Shown: one piece after another, positions 1-8,410 of the stretch
Layout: every line of letters starts with the position of its first letter
Position numbering within the stretch: the first letter of the stretch is position 1
NCBI RefSeq assembly: GCF_002443155.1
Contig: NZ_CP023667.1
Span: forward strand, 744,001 to 808,000
Direction of reading: 5' to 3'
Source: Alcaligenes faecalis
Lineage (GTDB): Bacteria > Pseudomonadota > Gammaproteobacteria > Burkholderiales > Burkholderiaceae_B
Length of the DNA: 64,000 bases
The notes under the pieces: generated by a model
Told to the model about the DNA's origin: nothing
Databases searched by the model: none
Seen by the model: only the letters and a program-made list of their open reading frames with translations
Position numbers and translations under genes: made by a program

Positions 1-492
1 AACGACGATCTGCGTTTTGTGGAGTCGGGCAAGGATAGGCATAACGGGCTGGAGCTGAGCTTCTATGGTCAGCTGACGGACTCCCTGCGTATTCTGGGTG
101 GTGTGACTGCCCTGGATACCAAGCAGAAAAACACGGGTGATCCGTTGAGCGAAGGTCAGCGCGTGATTGGTGTGCCGCGCTGGCAGGGCAGTCTGGGCTT
201 GACCTGGGATGTGCCGCAGGTGACCGGCTTGTCGCTGGATACCCAGTTGCTGGCTACCGGCGCCCGTTATGCGGATTCGGCCAATGCGATCCGTGTGCCT
301 GGTTGGGTACGTTGGGATCTGGGAGCCAGCTATCAGCGCAAGGTTTCCGGTGTACCCATGACATTCAGGGCCAGCGTTGAGAACGTGGCCGATACGACTT
401 ACTGGGCTTCAGTTGGCGGTTATCCCAATAATGGCTATCTGGTCTTGTCGCAGCCACGCACGTTCATGTTGAGTGTCTCGGCGGAGTTTTAA
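1..492 (+). CDS. TonB-dependent siderophore receptor, C-terminal part (5' cut by window)
   Basis: The reading frame is open from base 1, and 163 residues are visible before the TAA at 490-492. They look like the last beta-strands of a TonB-dependent outer membrane receptor: alternating aromatic and polar strands, a segment SVENVADTTYWAS near the end, and a terminal strand finishing in SVSAEF with the usual C-terminal Phe. The wording of the last 40 residues (GYPNNGYLVLSQPRTF) is typical of the ferrisiderophore receptor class of FpvA/FhuE type. Such receptors take up iron-siderophore complexes with energy from TonB-ExbBD. Signal peptide, plug and TonB box lie outside the window, so the substrate cannot be read. 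The macA-macB-OMF operon starts 274 bases downstream on the same strand. Family call firm, ligand unknown. Confidence 0.85.
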   Translation, partial: NDDLRFVESGKDRHNGLELSFYGQLTDSLRILGGVTALDTKQKNTGDPLSEGQRVIGVPRWQGSLGLTWDVPQVTGLSLDTQLLATGARYADSANAIRVPGWVRWDLGASYQRKVSGVPMTFRASVENVADTTYWASVGGYPNNGYLVLSQPRTFMLSVSAEF

Positions 493-766
493 GGAAGGGA
501 GCAGGCAGGGGATCAAAACCCTGCCTGATTCGACCCCTCCACCCCTACTTCCAGCCCATCGCTATAACTTTTACAAAATAAATGTCCGGAAAGTGGGCTC
601 TCAAACGTCTTTATAAGGAAGGCCTGAAAAAGAACCTCTTGCCCTGTCCGCTTGATTGCGTTGGATGGGTAAGCAAGCCTCTGCCTTCTTGACCACTATT
701 ACTTTTTTGATCACCTGCCAGGCATGATGCGGCGGGTGCAGATCTACGGTTTTAACGGAATTATTT

Positions 767-1945
767 ATGAAGTCCAAAGCAGTGAAGCGCCGCTGGGCGT
801 TGGCCCTGGTGGCGGTGCTGGTACTGGGGGCGCTGGCCGCACAGGCCGGGCGTTCTTCAGAGCAGTTTGAAACGGTGGCCGTGGAGCAAAGCGATATACG
901 CGCTACCGTTGCTGCGGTGGGGACTTTGAAGCCCAGTCGCTATGTGGATGTGGGGGCACAGGTGTCGGGGCAGATTACGGCTTTGCCGGTTGCTCCGGGC
1001 GATCAGGTCGAGCAGGGCCAGTTGCTGGTGGAAATTGACCCCAGCGTACAGCAGGCCACGGTCGATGCAGGCCGCGCTTCGCTGGCGGCATTTCGCGCTC
1101 AGTTGGCTGAGCAACAGGCCCAGCTTTTGTTGGCCCGTCAGCAGTTGACACGTCAGCGCCAATTGGAGCGCCAGCAGGCCAGTCGTCAGGAAGATATACA
1201 GATTGCCCAGGCGAATCTGGCGACGGCTCAGGCGCGTGTCGCCCATGTGCAAGCGCAGATGGAGCAGACCCAGGCCACGCTGAAAGCCGACGAGGCGCGA
1301 TTGGGCTACACGCGCATTTACGCGCCCATGAGTGGCACCGTGATTGGTGTGCAGGCCCGTGAAGGCCAGACCTTGAATGCCACGTACCAAACCCCCAATA
1401 TTTTGCGCATTGCAGACCTGAGCACCATGACGGTGTGGACCAGTGTGTCCGAGGCGGATATTCGTCGCATCAAACCCGGCATGACGGTGACGTTTACAAC
1501 CTTGGGCGAACAGGGCGAAACACAGGCGCGTCAATGGCAGGCCAAGGTGCGGCAGATCATGCCGGCACCTGAAGGAAGCACGCAGGAAGAGACCACTGCC
1601 ACGGCGCCAACAGCCACGCAGGCCATCATGTATACGGTGCTGTTTGATGTGGACAATGAAGACGGTGAATTGATGCCGCAAATGACCGCGCAGGTGCTGT
1701 TTGAAATTGATCGTGCCGATCAGGCTTTGCTGGTGCCCCTGGTGGCCTTGCGTCCTGACCCGCAGCGCGGTCCCGATGCCTTCAAGGTGCCCGTGCTGGA
1801 GCACGGCAAGCTGCAGGAAAAGCCGGTCAGTCTGGGGGTGCGTAATCGACACCAGGTGCAGGTTCTGGATGGGCTGGCCAAGGGTGAGCAGGTGGTGCTG
1901 GCCGTGGTGGCGGCCGAGCGTGGCTGGCGGTGGTTGCAATGGTAG
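767..1945 (+). CDS. macA: MacA-type periplasmic adaptor subunit
   Basis: Membrane fusion protein (HlyD/RND adaptor family) of 392 aa, linking an inner membrane MacB to an outer membrane channel. An N-terminal signal-anchor helix covers residues 9-28. A lipoyl-like half motif (VSGQITALPVAPGDQVEQGQ) follows near residue 65, then a Gln/Arg-rich coiled-coil hairpin at about 90-170, the second lipoyl half (YAPMSGTVIGVQAREGQ), and beta-barrel and membrane-proximal domains. Length fits MacA (about 370-390 aa). The ATG at 767 has only a weak purine stretch upstream. The stop overlaps the start of macB, implying translational coupling. PvdR of the pyoverdine exporter PvdRT-OpmQ has the same architecture, so the siderophore receptor next door suggests, but does not prove, a siderophore substrate. 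Confidence 0.9.
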   Translation: MKSKAVKRRWALALVAVLVLGALAAQAGRSSEQFETVAVEQSDIRATVAAVGTLKPSRYVDVGAQVSGQITALPVAPGDQVEQGQLLVEIDPSVQQATVDAGRASLAAFRAQLAEQQAQLLLARQQLTRQRQLERQQASRQEDIQIAQANLATAQARVAHVQAQMEQTQATLKADEARLGYTRIYAPMSGTVIGVQAREGQTLNATYQTPNILRIADLSTMTVWTSVSEADIRRIKPGMTVTFTTLGEQGETQARQWQAKVRQIMPAPEGSTQEETTATAPTATQAIMYTVLFDVDNEDGELMPQMTAQVLFEIDRADQALLVPLVALRPDPQRGPDAFKVPVLEHGKLQEKPVSLGVRNRHQVQVLDGLAKGEQVVLAVVAAERGWRWLQW

Positions 1946-3897
1946 GGTCCGCTCCTGCCTTGATTGAGCTGCGCGATATCTGCCGTATTTATGGTGGCCC
2001 GCCCAGCACGAAACCGGCTGTGCAGGTCTTGTTCGATGTCAGCCTGAGCATTGAGCCGGGCGAGTTTGTGGCCATTGTGGGCGCATCGGGCTCGGGCAAG
2101 TCTACCTTGATGAACTTGCTCGGTTGTCTGGACAAGCCCAGCAGCGGCACCTATCTGTTCCAGGGTCGGGATGTTGCACAGTTAAGCGCGGATGAGCTGG
2201 CTGCCTTGCGTCGGGAAACGTTTGGTTTTGTGTTCCAGGGCTATCACTTGATCCCAACCGAAACGGCCAGTGAAAACGTGCAGATGCCCGCGATTTATGC
2301 GGGCATGGACGAGGCCAGCCGGGCTGACCGTGCCGCGCATTTATTAGGCAGTCTGGGCTTGGCGGACAAGCTGGACAATCGACCCAATCAACTGTCTGGC
2401 GGTCAGCAGCAGCGCGTGTCCATTGCCCGTGCCCTGATGAATGGCGGCCGGGTCATTCTGGCTGACGAGCCTACGGGTGCACTGGATTCGCGCAGCGGTG
2501 CGGAGGTCATGGCCTTGCTGCGCGAGCTGTCGGACTCGGGGCATACGATCATTCTGATTACCCACGATCACCAGGTGGCCGCGATGGCAGACCGGGTGAT
2601 CGAGATTCGTGACGGCTGCATCCTGTCTGATAGCCGCCCGGATGCGGCCCAGGAAACAAGGGCCAAGCCGCCTTTGATGGAGTCGGAACATCGCCGCTCG
2701 CCCTGGCTCTCGGAAATCAAGGACGCCGCACGCAGTGCCTTGCGCAGCATGTTCATTAATCGGCATCGCACGGCATTGACCTTGCTGGGCGTGATTATTG
2801 GGGTGGCCTCGGTCATTGTCATGCTGGCGGTGGGCGAGGGCGCACGCCAGCGCGTGATGGATCAGATGGGTACGATGGGCACCACCATCATGTACTTGAG
2901 CAGTTCCTCGCCACCCAATGGCTTGCCCAAAGGCCAACTGACGGATGAGGATCTGGAAGCGATTGGAGAGCTGCCTCTGATACGGCGTGTGATGCCCGTG
3001 ATTGGGGACCCGATTACCGTGCGGCGCGGCAGTGTGGACCGGCAGGTGTATGTGTTTGCCGCCAATGAAACCATGCCGGATATTCACCGCTGGAAGCTGG
3101 CACAAGGCCGTTATTACACCGATGCCGAGGACCGGGATCTGGCTCCCCTGGTCGTGCTGGGACATCGTGCTGCCAAGCATTTTTTTCCCGATATGGATGT
3201 GCCGTTGGGGCAGCAGCTCCTGATCGGTAATTCACCTTTTGAAGTGATCGGGGTGATGCAGGAACGGGGTGCCGATTCGGGCGCACAGGACTACGACGAC
3301 ATGGTGTTTGTGCCCTATCACGCGGCGCGTGCCCGTGTGTATCAGGCCCAGACCCAGCCTGACTATGTGGTGATTGATGCGCAGGACAGCTCCACCGTTC
3401 TGGAAGCGGAACAGGACATGCGCCAGTTGCTGACACAGCGTCACGGCGGGCGCGAGGACTTTTCAATCGGGAATGCGGCGGCTCGCTTGCAGGCAGAGGC
3501 TTCCACGCGTCAGGCCATGAGCATGATGCTGGGCCTGATTGCCGCGGTGTCCTTGGTGGTGGGCGGCATTGGTGTCATGAACGTGATGTTGATGACAGTG
3601 CGGGAACGCACGCGGGAAATTGGCATACGCATGGCAACGGGTGCGCGACAAAGCGACATCATGCGTCAGTTCCTGACCGAGGCGGTTTTGTTGACGATTA
3701 CAGGCGGTTGTCTGGGTGTGCTGGCCGGTGCAGTTGTGGGTATCGGCCTGATTTTTGGTGGGGTAGATGTGGTGTTTTCCTTGCGGGCGGCCTTGGGCGC
3801 CTTTGGCTGCGCCGTGGTGACGGGCATGGTTTTTGGCTATATGCCAGCACGTACGGCGGCCGCACTGGACCCCGTTCAGGCTTTGGCAGGGGAGTAA
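1939..3897 (+). CDS. macB: MacB-type ABC transporter, fused ATPase and permease
   Basis: 652-aa type VII ABC exporter with an N-terminal nucleotide-binding domain: Walker A GASGSGKST near residue 48, signature LSGGQQQR near 152, Walker B VILADEPTGALD. A first membrane helix (about 275-300, TLLGVIIGVASVIVMLAVGEG) follows, then a large periplasmic domain and three C-terminal helices with the MacB/FtsX sequence NVMLMTVRERTREIGIRMATGA. MacB works mechanically from the inner membrane, driving periplasmic substrates through MacA into a TolC-like channel. The ATG at 1939 overlaps macA by 7 bases; a GTG at 1930 is an alternative start. The outer membrane component follows 2 bases after the stop, so all three parts are in one operon. 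Substrate could be a siderophore, macrolide or peptide. Confidence 0.92.
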   Translation: MVGSAPALIELRDICRIYGGPPSTKPAVQVLFDVSLSIEPGEFVAIVGASGSGKSTLMNLLGCLDKPSSGTYLFQGRDVAQLSADELAALRRETFGFVFQGYHLIPTETASENVQMPAIYAGMDEASRADRAAHLLGSLGLADKLDNRPNQLSGGQQQRVSIARALMNGGRVILADEPTGALDSRSGAEVMALLRELSDSGHTIILITHDHQVAAMADRVIEIRDGCILSDSRPDAAQETRAKPPLMESEHRRSPWLSEIKDAARSALRSMFINRHRTALTLLGVIIGVASVIVMLAVGEGARQRVMDQMGTMGTTIMYLSSSSPPNGLPKGQLTDEDLEAIGELPLIRRVMPVIGDPITVRRGSVDRQVYVFAANETMPDIHRWKLAQGRYYTDAEDRDLAPLVVLGHRAAKHFFPDMDVPLGQQLLIGNSPFEVIGVMQERGADSGAQDYDDMVFVPYHAARARVYQAQTQPDYVVIDAQDSSTVLEAEQDMRQLLTQRHGGREDFSIGNAAARLQAEASTRQAMSMMLGLIAAVSLVVGGIGVMNVMLMTVRERTREIGIRMATGARQSDIMRQFLTEAVLLTITGGCLGVLAGAVVGIGLIFGGVDVVFSLRAALGAFGCAVVTGMVFGYMPARTAAALDPVQALAGE

Positions 3898-3899
3898 GC

Positions 3900-5330
3900 A
3901 TGGCTCATTACCGATGGATAGCAGGGGCCATGAGCACGCTGGTGCTGCAAGCTTGCGGCTCCTTGTCCTCTGATCTGGACAAGACCCCGCCGACGCTGCC
4001 CCAGGCGTATCAACAGCAAGCCAAGGCGACACCCAGTCCTGTACTGGCCCAGGTAGAGCCGGAGTGGTGGCGTCCCTATAACAGCCCCGCCTTGAACAGC
4101 CTGATGCAGGAGGCCTTGAAGGATGTGGCGGTGCTGCGTCAGGCACAGGCCCGGATCTTGCAAGCGCAGGCTCAGGCACGCATTGCCGGAGCCAGTTTGC
4201 TGCCGGAGTTGCAGGGCAATCTGTCTGCGCAAAGAGATGCGCCGTTTTCTTCCTCGCATGGAGACTCTCGCTCGCAATATGTGGCCGGTGCGTTCATGAG
4301 CTACGAGCTGGATCTTTGGGGACGCAATCGTGCTCAGGCCGACAGTGCCGTGTTCCTGGCCCAAGCGGCAAATTACGAGCTGGATGTGCTGCGTGTCAGC
4401 GTGCAGGCGCAGGTGGTGCATTTAAGCCTGCAGGCTCTGGGCGATAAACAGCGTGTCGCCATTGCTCGTCAAAACCTGGCCGTTGCGCAACGCTTGTTGA
4501 GCCTGCTGGAAGCACGCTTGCAGGCGGGGGCGGCTTCGCCTTTGGAGCTGGCACAGCAACGCCAATTGCTGGCTTCGCAACAGCGCAAATTGTTGGTGAT
4601 TGAAGAACAGGCCATTCGCACGCGGGTGGAGCTGGCGACCTTGTTGGGCCGCACTGAAATCATGCCCGAGCCGCAGGAAGATATTGCCAGCCTGCAGGTG
4701 CCGGTGCTGGAAGCAGGTCTGCCTTCACAACTGCTATCGCAACGCCCTGATATTGCGCACATCGAGGCCCAGTTGTCAGCGGCTCATGCCGATGTGCATG
4801 TGGCGCGCGCTGCCATGTATCCCAGCCTGACTTTGGGGGTGCGGGCAGGGGCATCGGGCAATCATTGGGAAGAAAGCCTGCGCCATCCGGTCTACAGCCT
4901 GATCAGCGGGCTGGTGGCTCCTATCTTCAATGCCGGTCGTTTGGAGGCGGGCAAGGATTTGAGCGACGCTCGTTTGCAGGAATGGCTGGCGCAGTATCGG
5001 CAGACCATTGTGCAGGCTTATATGGATGTGGAAGGCGTGCTGGCACAACTGCATAGCCTGGATGCCCAGGCGCAGACCATGGAACTGGAGTGGGAGCAAG
5101 CCAGGCTGGCGTTTCAACTGGCCGAAGCACGTTATCGCTCCGGCTCGGAAACCCTGCTGTCTTTACTGGATGCGCAGCGTACCTTGTACGCCGCTCAGGA
5201 TGTGCGCGTCAGCTTGATGCAGGCGCGTTTGCAATCCCGCGCGGCGCTCTTCCGAGCACTGGGCGGGGGCTGGCAAGCTGGCTCAGGCAGCCTGGCTGAT
5301 CAGGGGACGGTGGCAGAGGCTGGGGTCTAG
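3900..5330 (+). CDS. Outer membrane efflux lipoprotein, NodT/OprM family
   Basis: 476-aa TolC-like outer membrane factor. The N-terminus is a lipoprotein signal with lipobox LQAC around residue 20, so the mature protein should be lipidated like OprM/OpmQ. Two OEP repeats follow, with motifs typical of the NodT group: LNSLMQEAL, FMSYELDLWGRNRAQAD, the second-half SQRPDIAHIEAQLSAAHADV, and PIFNAGRL. It completes the tripartite pump with the preceding MacA and MacB. The ATG overlaps the A after the macB stop region (spacing 2 bases). Its last 48 bases overlap the convergent nagB 3' end, an unusually long tail-to-tail overlap in which both frames look intact. The frame is also open upstream to 3708 inside macB, but the lipoprotein signal fixes the start at 3900. 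Confidence 0.9.
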   Translation: MAHYRWIAGAMSTLVLQACGSLSSDLDKTPPTLPQAYQQQAKATPSPVLAQVEPEWWRPYNSPALNSLMQEALKDVAVLRQAQARILQAQAQARIAGASLLPELQGNLSAQRDAPFSSSHGDSRSQYVAGAFMSYELDLWGRNRAQADSAVFLAQAANYELDVLRVSVQAQVVHLSLQALGDKQRVAIARQNLAVAQRLLSLLEARLQAGAASPLELAQQRQLLASQQRKLLVIEEQAIRTRVELATLLGRTEIMPEPQEDIASLQVPVLEAGLPSQLLSQRPDIAHIEAQLSAAHADVHVARAAMYPSLTLGVRAGASGNHWEESLRHPVYSLISGLVAPIFNAGRLEAGKDLSDARLQEWLAQYRQTIVQAYMDVEGVLAQLHSLDAQAQTMELEWEQARLAFQLAEARYRSGSETLLSLLDAQRTLYAAQDVRVSLMQARLQSRAALFRALGGGWQAGSGSLADQGTVAEAGV

Positions 5331-6047
5331 CAGGCTGGCAGCCGCCTCGTCCAGCAGGATGTGGGTGTTGGCGTGCGGCTTCAAGGCTGTGAAAGGCAGC
5401 TCGGGCGTGACACCGCCTTCCTGGTAATTGAGCATGGTGCGAGCCTTGTGCTCGCCGGTGACCACCAGGGCAATTTCACGGGCGCTCAGAATATCGGCAA
5501 TCCCCATGGTGATGGCCGATGCAGGCACTTCGTCCATGGAATCAAAAAAGCGGCTGTTGTCGATACGGGTGCGCTCGGACAGGGCCACCACATGGGTGCG
5601 GCTGTCAAAAGGGGTGCCCGGTTCGTTAAAGCCGATGTGGCCGTTGGTGCCTACGCCCAGCAATTGCAAGGCGACACCCCCACTGGCCGCAATCGCGGCG
5701 GAGTAGTCCTGGCAGTGCTGCTCCAGCTCTTGGGTCAGGCCATTGGGCAGATGCAAACGAGCGGCATCAAAAGGCAGTTGGCCGAACAGGTGCTGGCGCA
5801 TGTAGTAGGCGTAACTTTGCTCGTGCGCTGCCGCCAGACCCACATACTCATCCAGATTGAAGCTGTTGATCTTGGAGACATCCAGCCCATTGGCACGTAC
5901 GTCCTGTACGAAACGGGCGTAGACGGGTTCCATGGTCCCCCCGGTTGCCAGACCCAGAGTCGCTTGTGGATCCTGACGAATAATTTCCTGAAGACGGGCG
6001 CTCAGGTGCGCCGCAATGGCGGCGGAATCGGGGAAGACTAAAAACAT
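5283..6047 (-). CDS. nagB: Glucosamine-6-phosphate deaminase
   Basis: 254-aa member of the NagB family, converting glucosamine-6-phosphate to fructose-6-phosphate and ammonia in the cytoplasm. Visible motifs are the phosphate loop LGLATGGTMEPVY near residue 30, SFNLDEYVGL with the general-base Asp, and GVGTNGHIGFNEPG with the catalytic His and Glu. The form NGHIGFNEPG, with Asn where E. coli has Asp141, matches Gram-positive-type NagB as I recall it. It is slightly shorter than E. coli NagB (266 aa) and lacks that enzyme's C-terminal extension. No nagA, nagK or PTS gene is beside it, so it is an isolated step here. It is separated from the upstream ABC exporter gene by a good terminator, so it has its own promoter. 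Confidence 0.92.
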   Translation of the reverse strand: MFLVFPDSAAIAAHLSARLQEIIRQDPQATLGLATGGTMEPVYARFVQDVRANGLDVSKINSFNLDEYVGLAAAHEQSYAYYMRQHLFGQLPFDAARLHLPNGLTQELEQHCQDYSAAIAASGGVALQLLGVGTNGHIGFNEPGTPFDSRTHVVALSERTRIDNSRFFDSMDEVPASAITMGIADILSAREIALVVTGEHKARTMLNYQEGGVTPELPFTALKPHANTHILLDEAAASLLDPSLCHRPLISQAA

Positions 6048-6078
6048 AATCTTGTTCTATGTATGGGCTGAATAAGTT

Positions 6079-6112
6079 GAAAAAAAACTTCGCCGCAAGC
6101 ACGGCGAAGTTT
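6079..6112 (-). terminator. Rho-independent terminator after the ABC exporter
   Basis: An 11-bp perfect stem (AAACTTCGCCG, loop of 6, CGGCGAAGTTT) is followed on the minus strand by a run of eight T. It lies between the ABC exporter stop and the nagB start, so it ends the exporter transcript and separates it from nagB. Confidence 0.85.
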
Positions 6113-6179
6113 GATCTTTCGAAATTCTAATGGGACAAAGATGTAACGTCAGTTTTTTTTTGCAAGCAAGTGACACGTT

Positions 6180-8024
6180 TTAACTATCTTGTTTGCCAGT
6201 CTCTCCCAGGAAGCCACCACTTTGACGTGCCCACAAACGAGCATACAAACCACCTTTTTCCAGCAATTCCTGGTGGCTGCCTTGCTCGATGATGCGGCCC
6301 TGATCCAGCACAATCAAGCGGTCCAGTGCCGCAATGGTGGACAGGCGGTGGGCAATGGCAATTACCGTCTTGCCGTGCATCAGGGTGTTGAGGCTTTCCT
6401 GGATGGCGGCTTCCACTTCAGAGTCCAGCGCGCTGGTGGCTTCATCCAGTAACAGGATGGGGGCGTCTTTCAGCATGACGCGGGCAATTGCCACACGCTG
6501 ACGCTGGCCGCCAGACAGTTTCACACCGCGCTCGCCCACATGCGCCTCCAGGCCCTCACGGCCCTGGCGGTCATGCAGCTGCGGGATGAAGTCGGCAGCG
6601 GCGGCACGCTCAACGGCCATATGCAGCAGCTCGTCGTTGGCATCCGGGCGGCCATACAGAATGTTGTCGCGCATGGAACGGTGCAGCAAGGAGGTATCCT
6701 GCGTCACCATGCCAATGGCGGCACGCAAACTATCCTGCGTGACATGGGCAATGTCCTGGCCATCAATGCGGATGGTGCCGCTATCCACATCATGGAAACG
6801 CAGCAGCAGGTTGACCAACGTGGACTTGCCCGCGCCAGAACGGCCAATCAGACCAACACGCTCGCCCGGTTTGATCACCAGATTGAGCTTGTCGATCACC
6901 TGACGGCTTTTATCGCGGTAGGCAAAGCTCACGTCCTGGAATTCGAGGCGACCTTGTTCGATTTGCAGGGGCTTGGCATCGGGCGCATCCATCACGGTGG
7001 GTTCTTGCGTCAAGGTGTTGATGCCGTCCTGAATCGTGCCCACGTTCTCGAACAGATTGGTCAACTCCCACATCAGCCAATGGGAATGGCCGGACAGGCG
7101 CAGTGCCATCGCAATGACAGCTGCCACCACACCGGCGGTGGATTGGTCAATCGACCACAGGTACAAGGCCAGGCCCGCCGAGCTGATCAGCAAGAGGGTG
7201 GCCAGCACATGGTTGGCCACTTCAAACATGCTGATCAGACGCATCTGGGCATGGCCCGTTTCCTGGAAGCGGCGCATGGCGTTCTTGGCATGGTCTGCCT
7301 CACGGCGTGTGTGGGCAAACAGCTTGACCGTATTGATATTGGTGTAGGCGTCGGTAATGCGGCCCGTCATCAGCGCACGAGCATCGGCCTGTTCAGCGCC
7401 GACTTTGCCCAGACGAGGCACAAAGTACACGCAGGCCAAGGCGTAGCCCACCAGCCAGAGCAGAAAGGGCAGGATCAGCAGGCGGTCAAAGCTGCCGGCC
7501 AGAATCAGAATACCGATCAGGTAGGCGCTCATGCCCACGACCACTTCCACGGCCATGAACAGGGTTTCACGCACCGCCAGAGCGGTTTGCATGATCTTGG
7601 TGGTGATGCGGCCGGCAAACTCGTCCGCGTAAAAGGACATGCTCTGGTTCAGCATCAGCTTGTGAAACAGCCAGCGCAGGCGCATGGGGAAGTTGATGGC
7701 CAGCACCTGGTGCATGACCAGCGTATGCAGGCTGATCAGGACCACGCTGCCCAGCAGAACAGCGGCAATAGTCAGGAGCGTGCCACCCTGCTGGCTCCAG
7801 AATAAAGCAGGTTCAATCGAGGGCAGCCAGTCCACGATATAGCTGAGCAGGGCAAACAGCATGGCCTCGTAGGCCGACAGGCCAATCGAGGTCACGGTCA
7901 TCAGGCCAATCCAGCCGCGTGAATTTTTCGTACAGGCCCAGATGAAGGGGAAAAATCCTTTGGGAGGAGTGGCGACGTGTTGTTCGGGATAGGGATCTAA
8001 TCGACGTTCAAAGAATGACAGCAC
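6180..8024 (-). CDS. ABC exporter, fused permease-ATPase (MsbA/MdlB-like)
   Basis: 614-aa half-size ABC exporter. About six membrane helices span residues 35-320 (for example TVTSIGLSAYEAMLFALLSYIVD and LLTIAAVLLGSVVLISL). A C-terminal ATPase domain follows with Walker A GLIGRSGAGKST near 395, signature LSGGQRQRVAIARVML near 505 and Walker B ILLLDEATSALD. It would act as a homodimer in the inner membrane. The family contains lipid flippases and multidrug exporters, and nothing here fixes the substrate. It is monocistronic: a terminator follows, and about 390 bases without a gene lie upstream. Confidence 0.9.
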   Translation of the reverse strand: MLSFFERRLDPYPEQHVATPPKGFFPFIWACTKNSRGWIGLMTVTSIGLSAYEAMLFALLSYIVDWLPSIEPALFWSQQGGTLLTIAAVLLGSVVLISLHTLVMHQVLAINFPMRLRWLFHKLMLNQSMSFYADEFAGRITTKIMQTALAVRETLFMAVEVVVGMSAYLIGILILAGSFDRLLILPFLLWLVGYALACVYFVPRLGKVGAEQADARALMTGRITDAYTNINTVKLFAHTRREADHAKNAMRRFQETGHAQMRLISMFEVANHVLATLLLISSAGLALYLWSIDQSTAGVVAAVIAMALRLSGHSHWLMWELTNLFENVGTIQDGINTLTQEPTVMDAPDAKPLQIEQGRLEFQDVSFAYRDKSRQVIDKLNLVIKPGERVGLIGRSGAGKSTLVNLLLRFHDVDSGTIRIDGQDIAHVTQDSLRAAIGMVTQDTSLLHRSMRDNILYGRPDANDELLHMAVERAAAADFIPQLHDRQGREGLEAHVGERGVKLSGGQRQRVAIARVMLKDAPILLLDEATSALDSEVEAAIQESLNTLMHGKTVIAIAHRLSTIAALDRLIVLDQGRIIEQGSHQELLEKGGLYARLWARQSGGFLGETGKQDS

Positions 8025-8410
8025 CGAATGGGCTCCAGCGGACGGCCCCGAGGATGGCAGGGCCGTTTAGACAAATAGAAAACCGCTTCCGGGGTATGAA
8101 GCGGCAATTTTTGATGGTACAGCAGTCATTCTGTCTGGCTGAAGAAAACCTGATAAAAACACAGTCTTTGTGTATGGAAAGTGTCAGATATTGACCACGG
8201 TGTACGTTTAGTGAGCCAAGCTAATGTTGGCGTCTGCTTTGGCAGAGCATTGAAGGAGGCTGAAGGGATAGGGCCTTGGTACGCGTGTCTTTGTTCCGTT
8301 GAGCGGTTTGTCTACATAGAGATAGGGAGGCCCAAAGGTATTTGGGGTCTGGATAAGGATATCCAGACCCCAATCAGAGAGCGGCAGTGATCTCTTAAAG
8401 GTAAACAGGC
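8025..8410. other. Intergenic stretch of 386 bases, no gene seen
   Basis: It lies between the start of the ABC exporter and the stop of the GGT-like gene, both on the minus strand. A plus-strand frame of 69 codons (8181-8390) has no recognisable domain or good ribosome site. A short hairpin (CCGCTTC/GAAGCGG, 8083-8104) followed by ATTTTT sits near the exporter end. The strong 14-bp hairpin at 8342-8373 is listed separately. Confidence 0.6.
8342..8373 (-). terminator. Perfect 14-bp hairpin after the GGT-like gene
   Basis: TTGGGGTCTGGATA (8342-8355), a 4-base loop AGGA, then its exact complement TATCCAGACCCCAA (8360-8373). It starts 37 bases past the stop of the GGT-like gene on the minus strand. 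Neither strand has a proper T-run after the stem, so it may be a weak or factor-assisted terminator, a 3'-end protecting structure, or a protein-binding palindrome. Confidence 0.5.

Noticed and set aside
502..527. Hairpin CAGGCAGGG/CCCTGCCTG after the TonB receptor as a terminator
   Set aside because: A 9-bp stem is present but no T-run follows, so it is not listed as a terminator; it could still be factor-dependent.
857..1939. Long open frame antisense to macA (360 codons)
   Set aside because: His/Gln/Leu-rich wording typical of the antisense strand of GC-rich genes; macA itself has all family motifs.
8181..8390. Plus-strand frame of 69 codons
   Set aside because: No domain, no good start, and it ends in the 14-bp hairpin.
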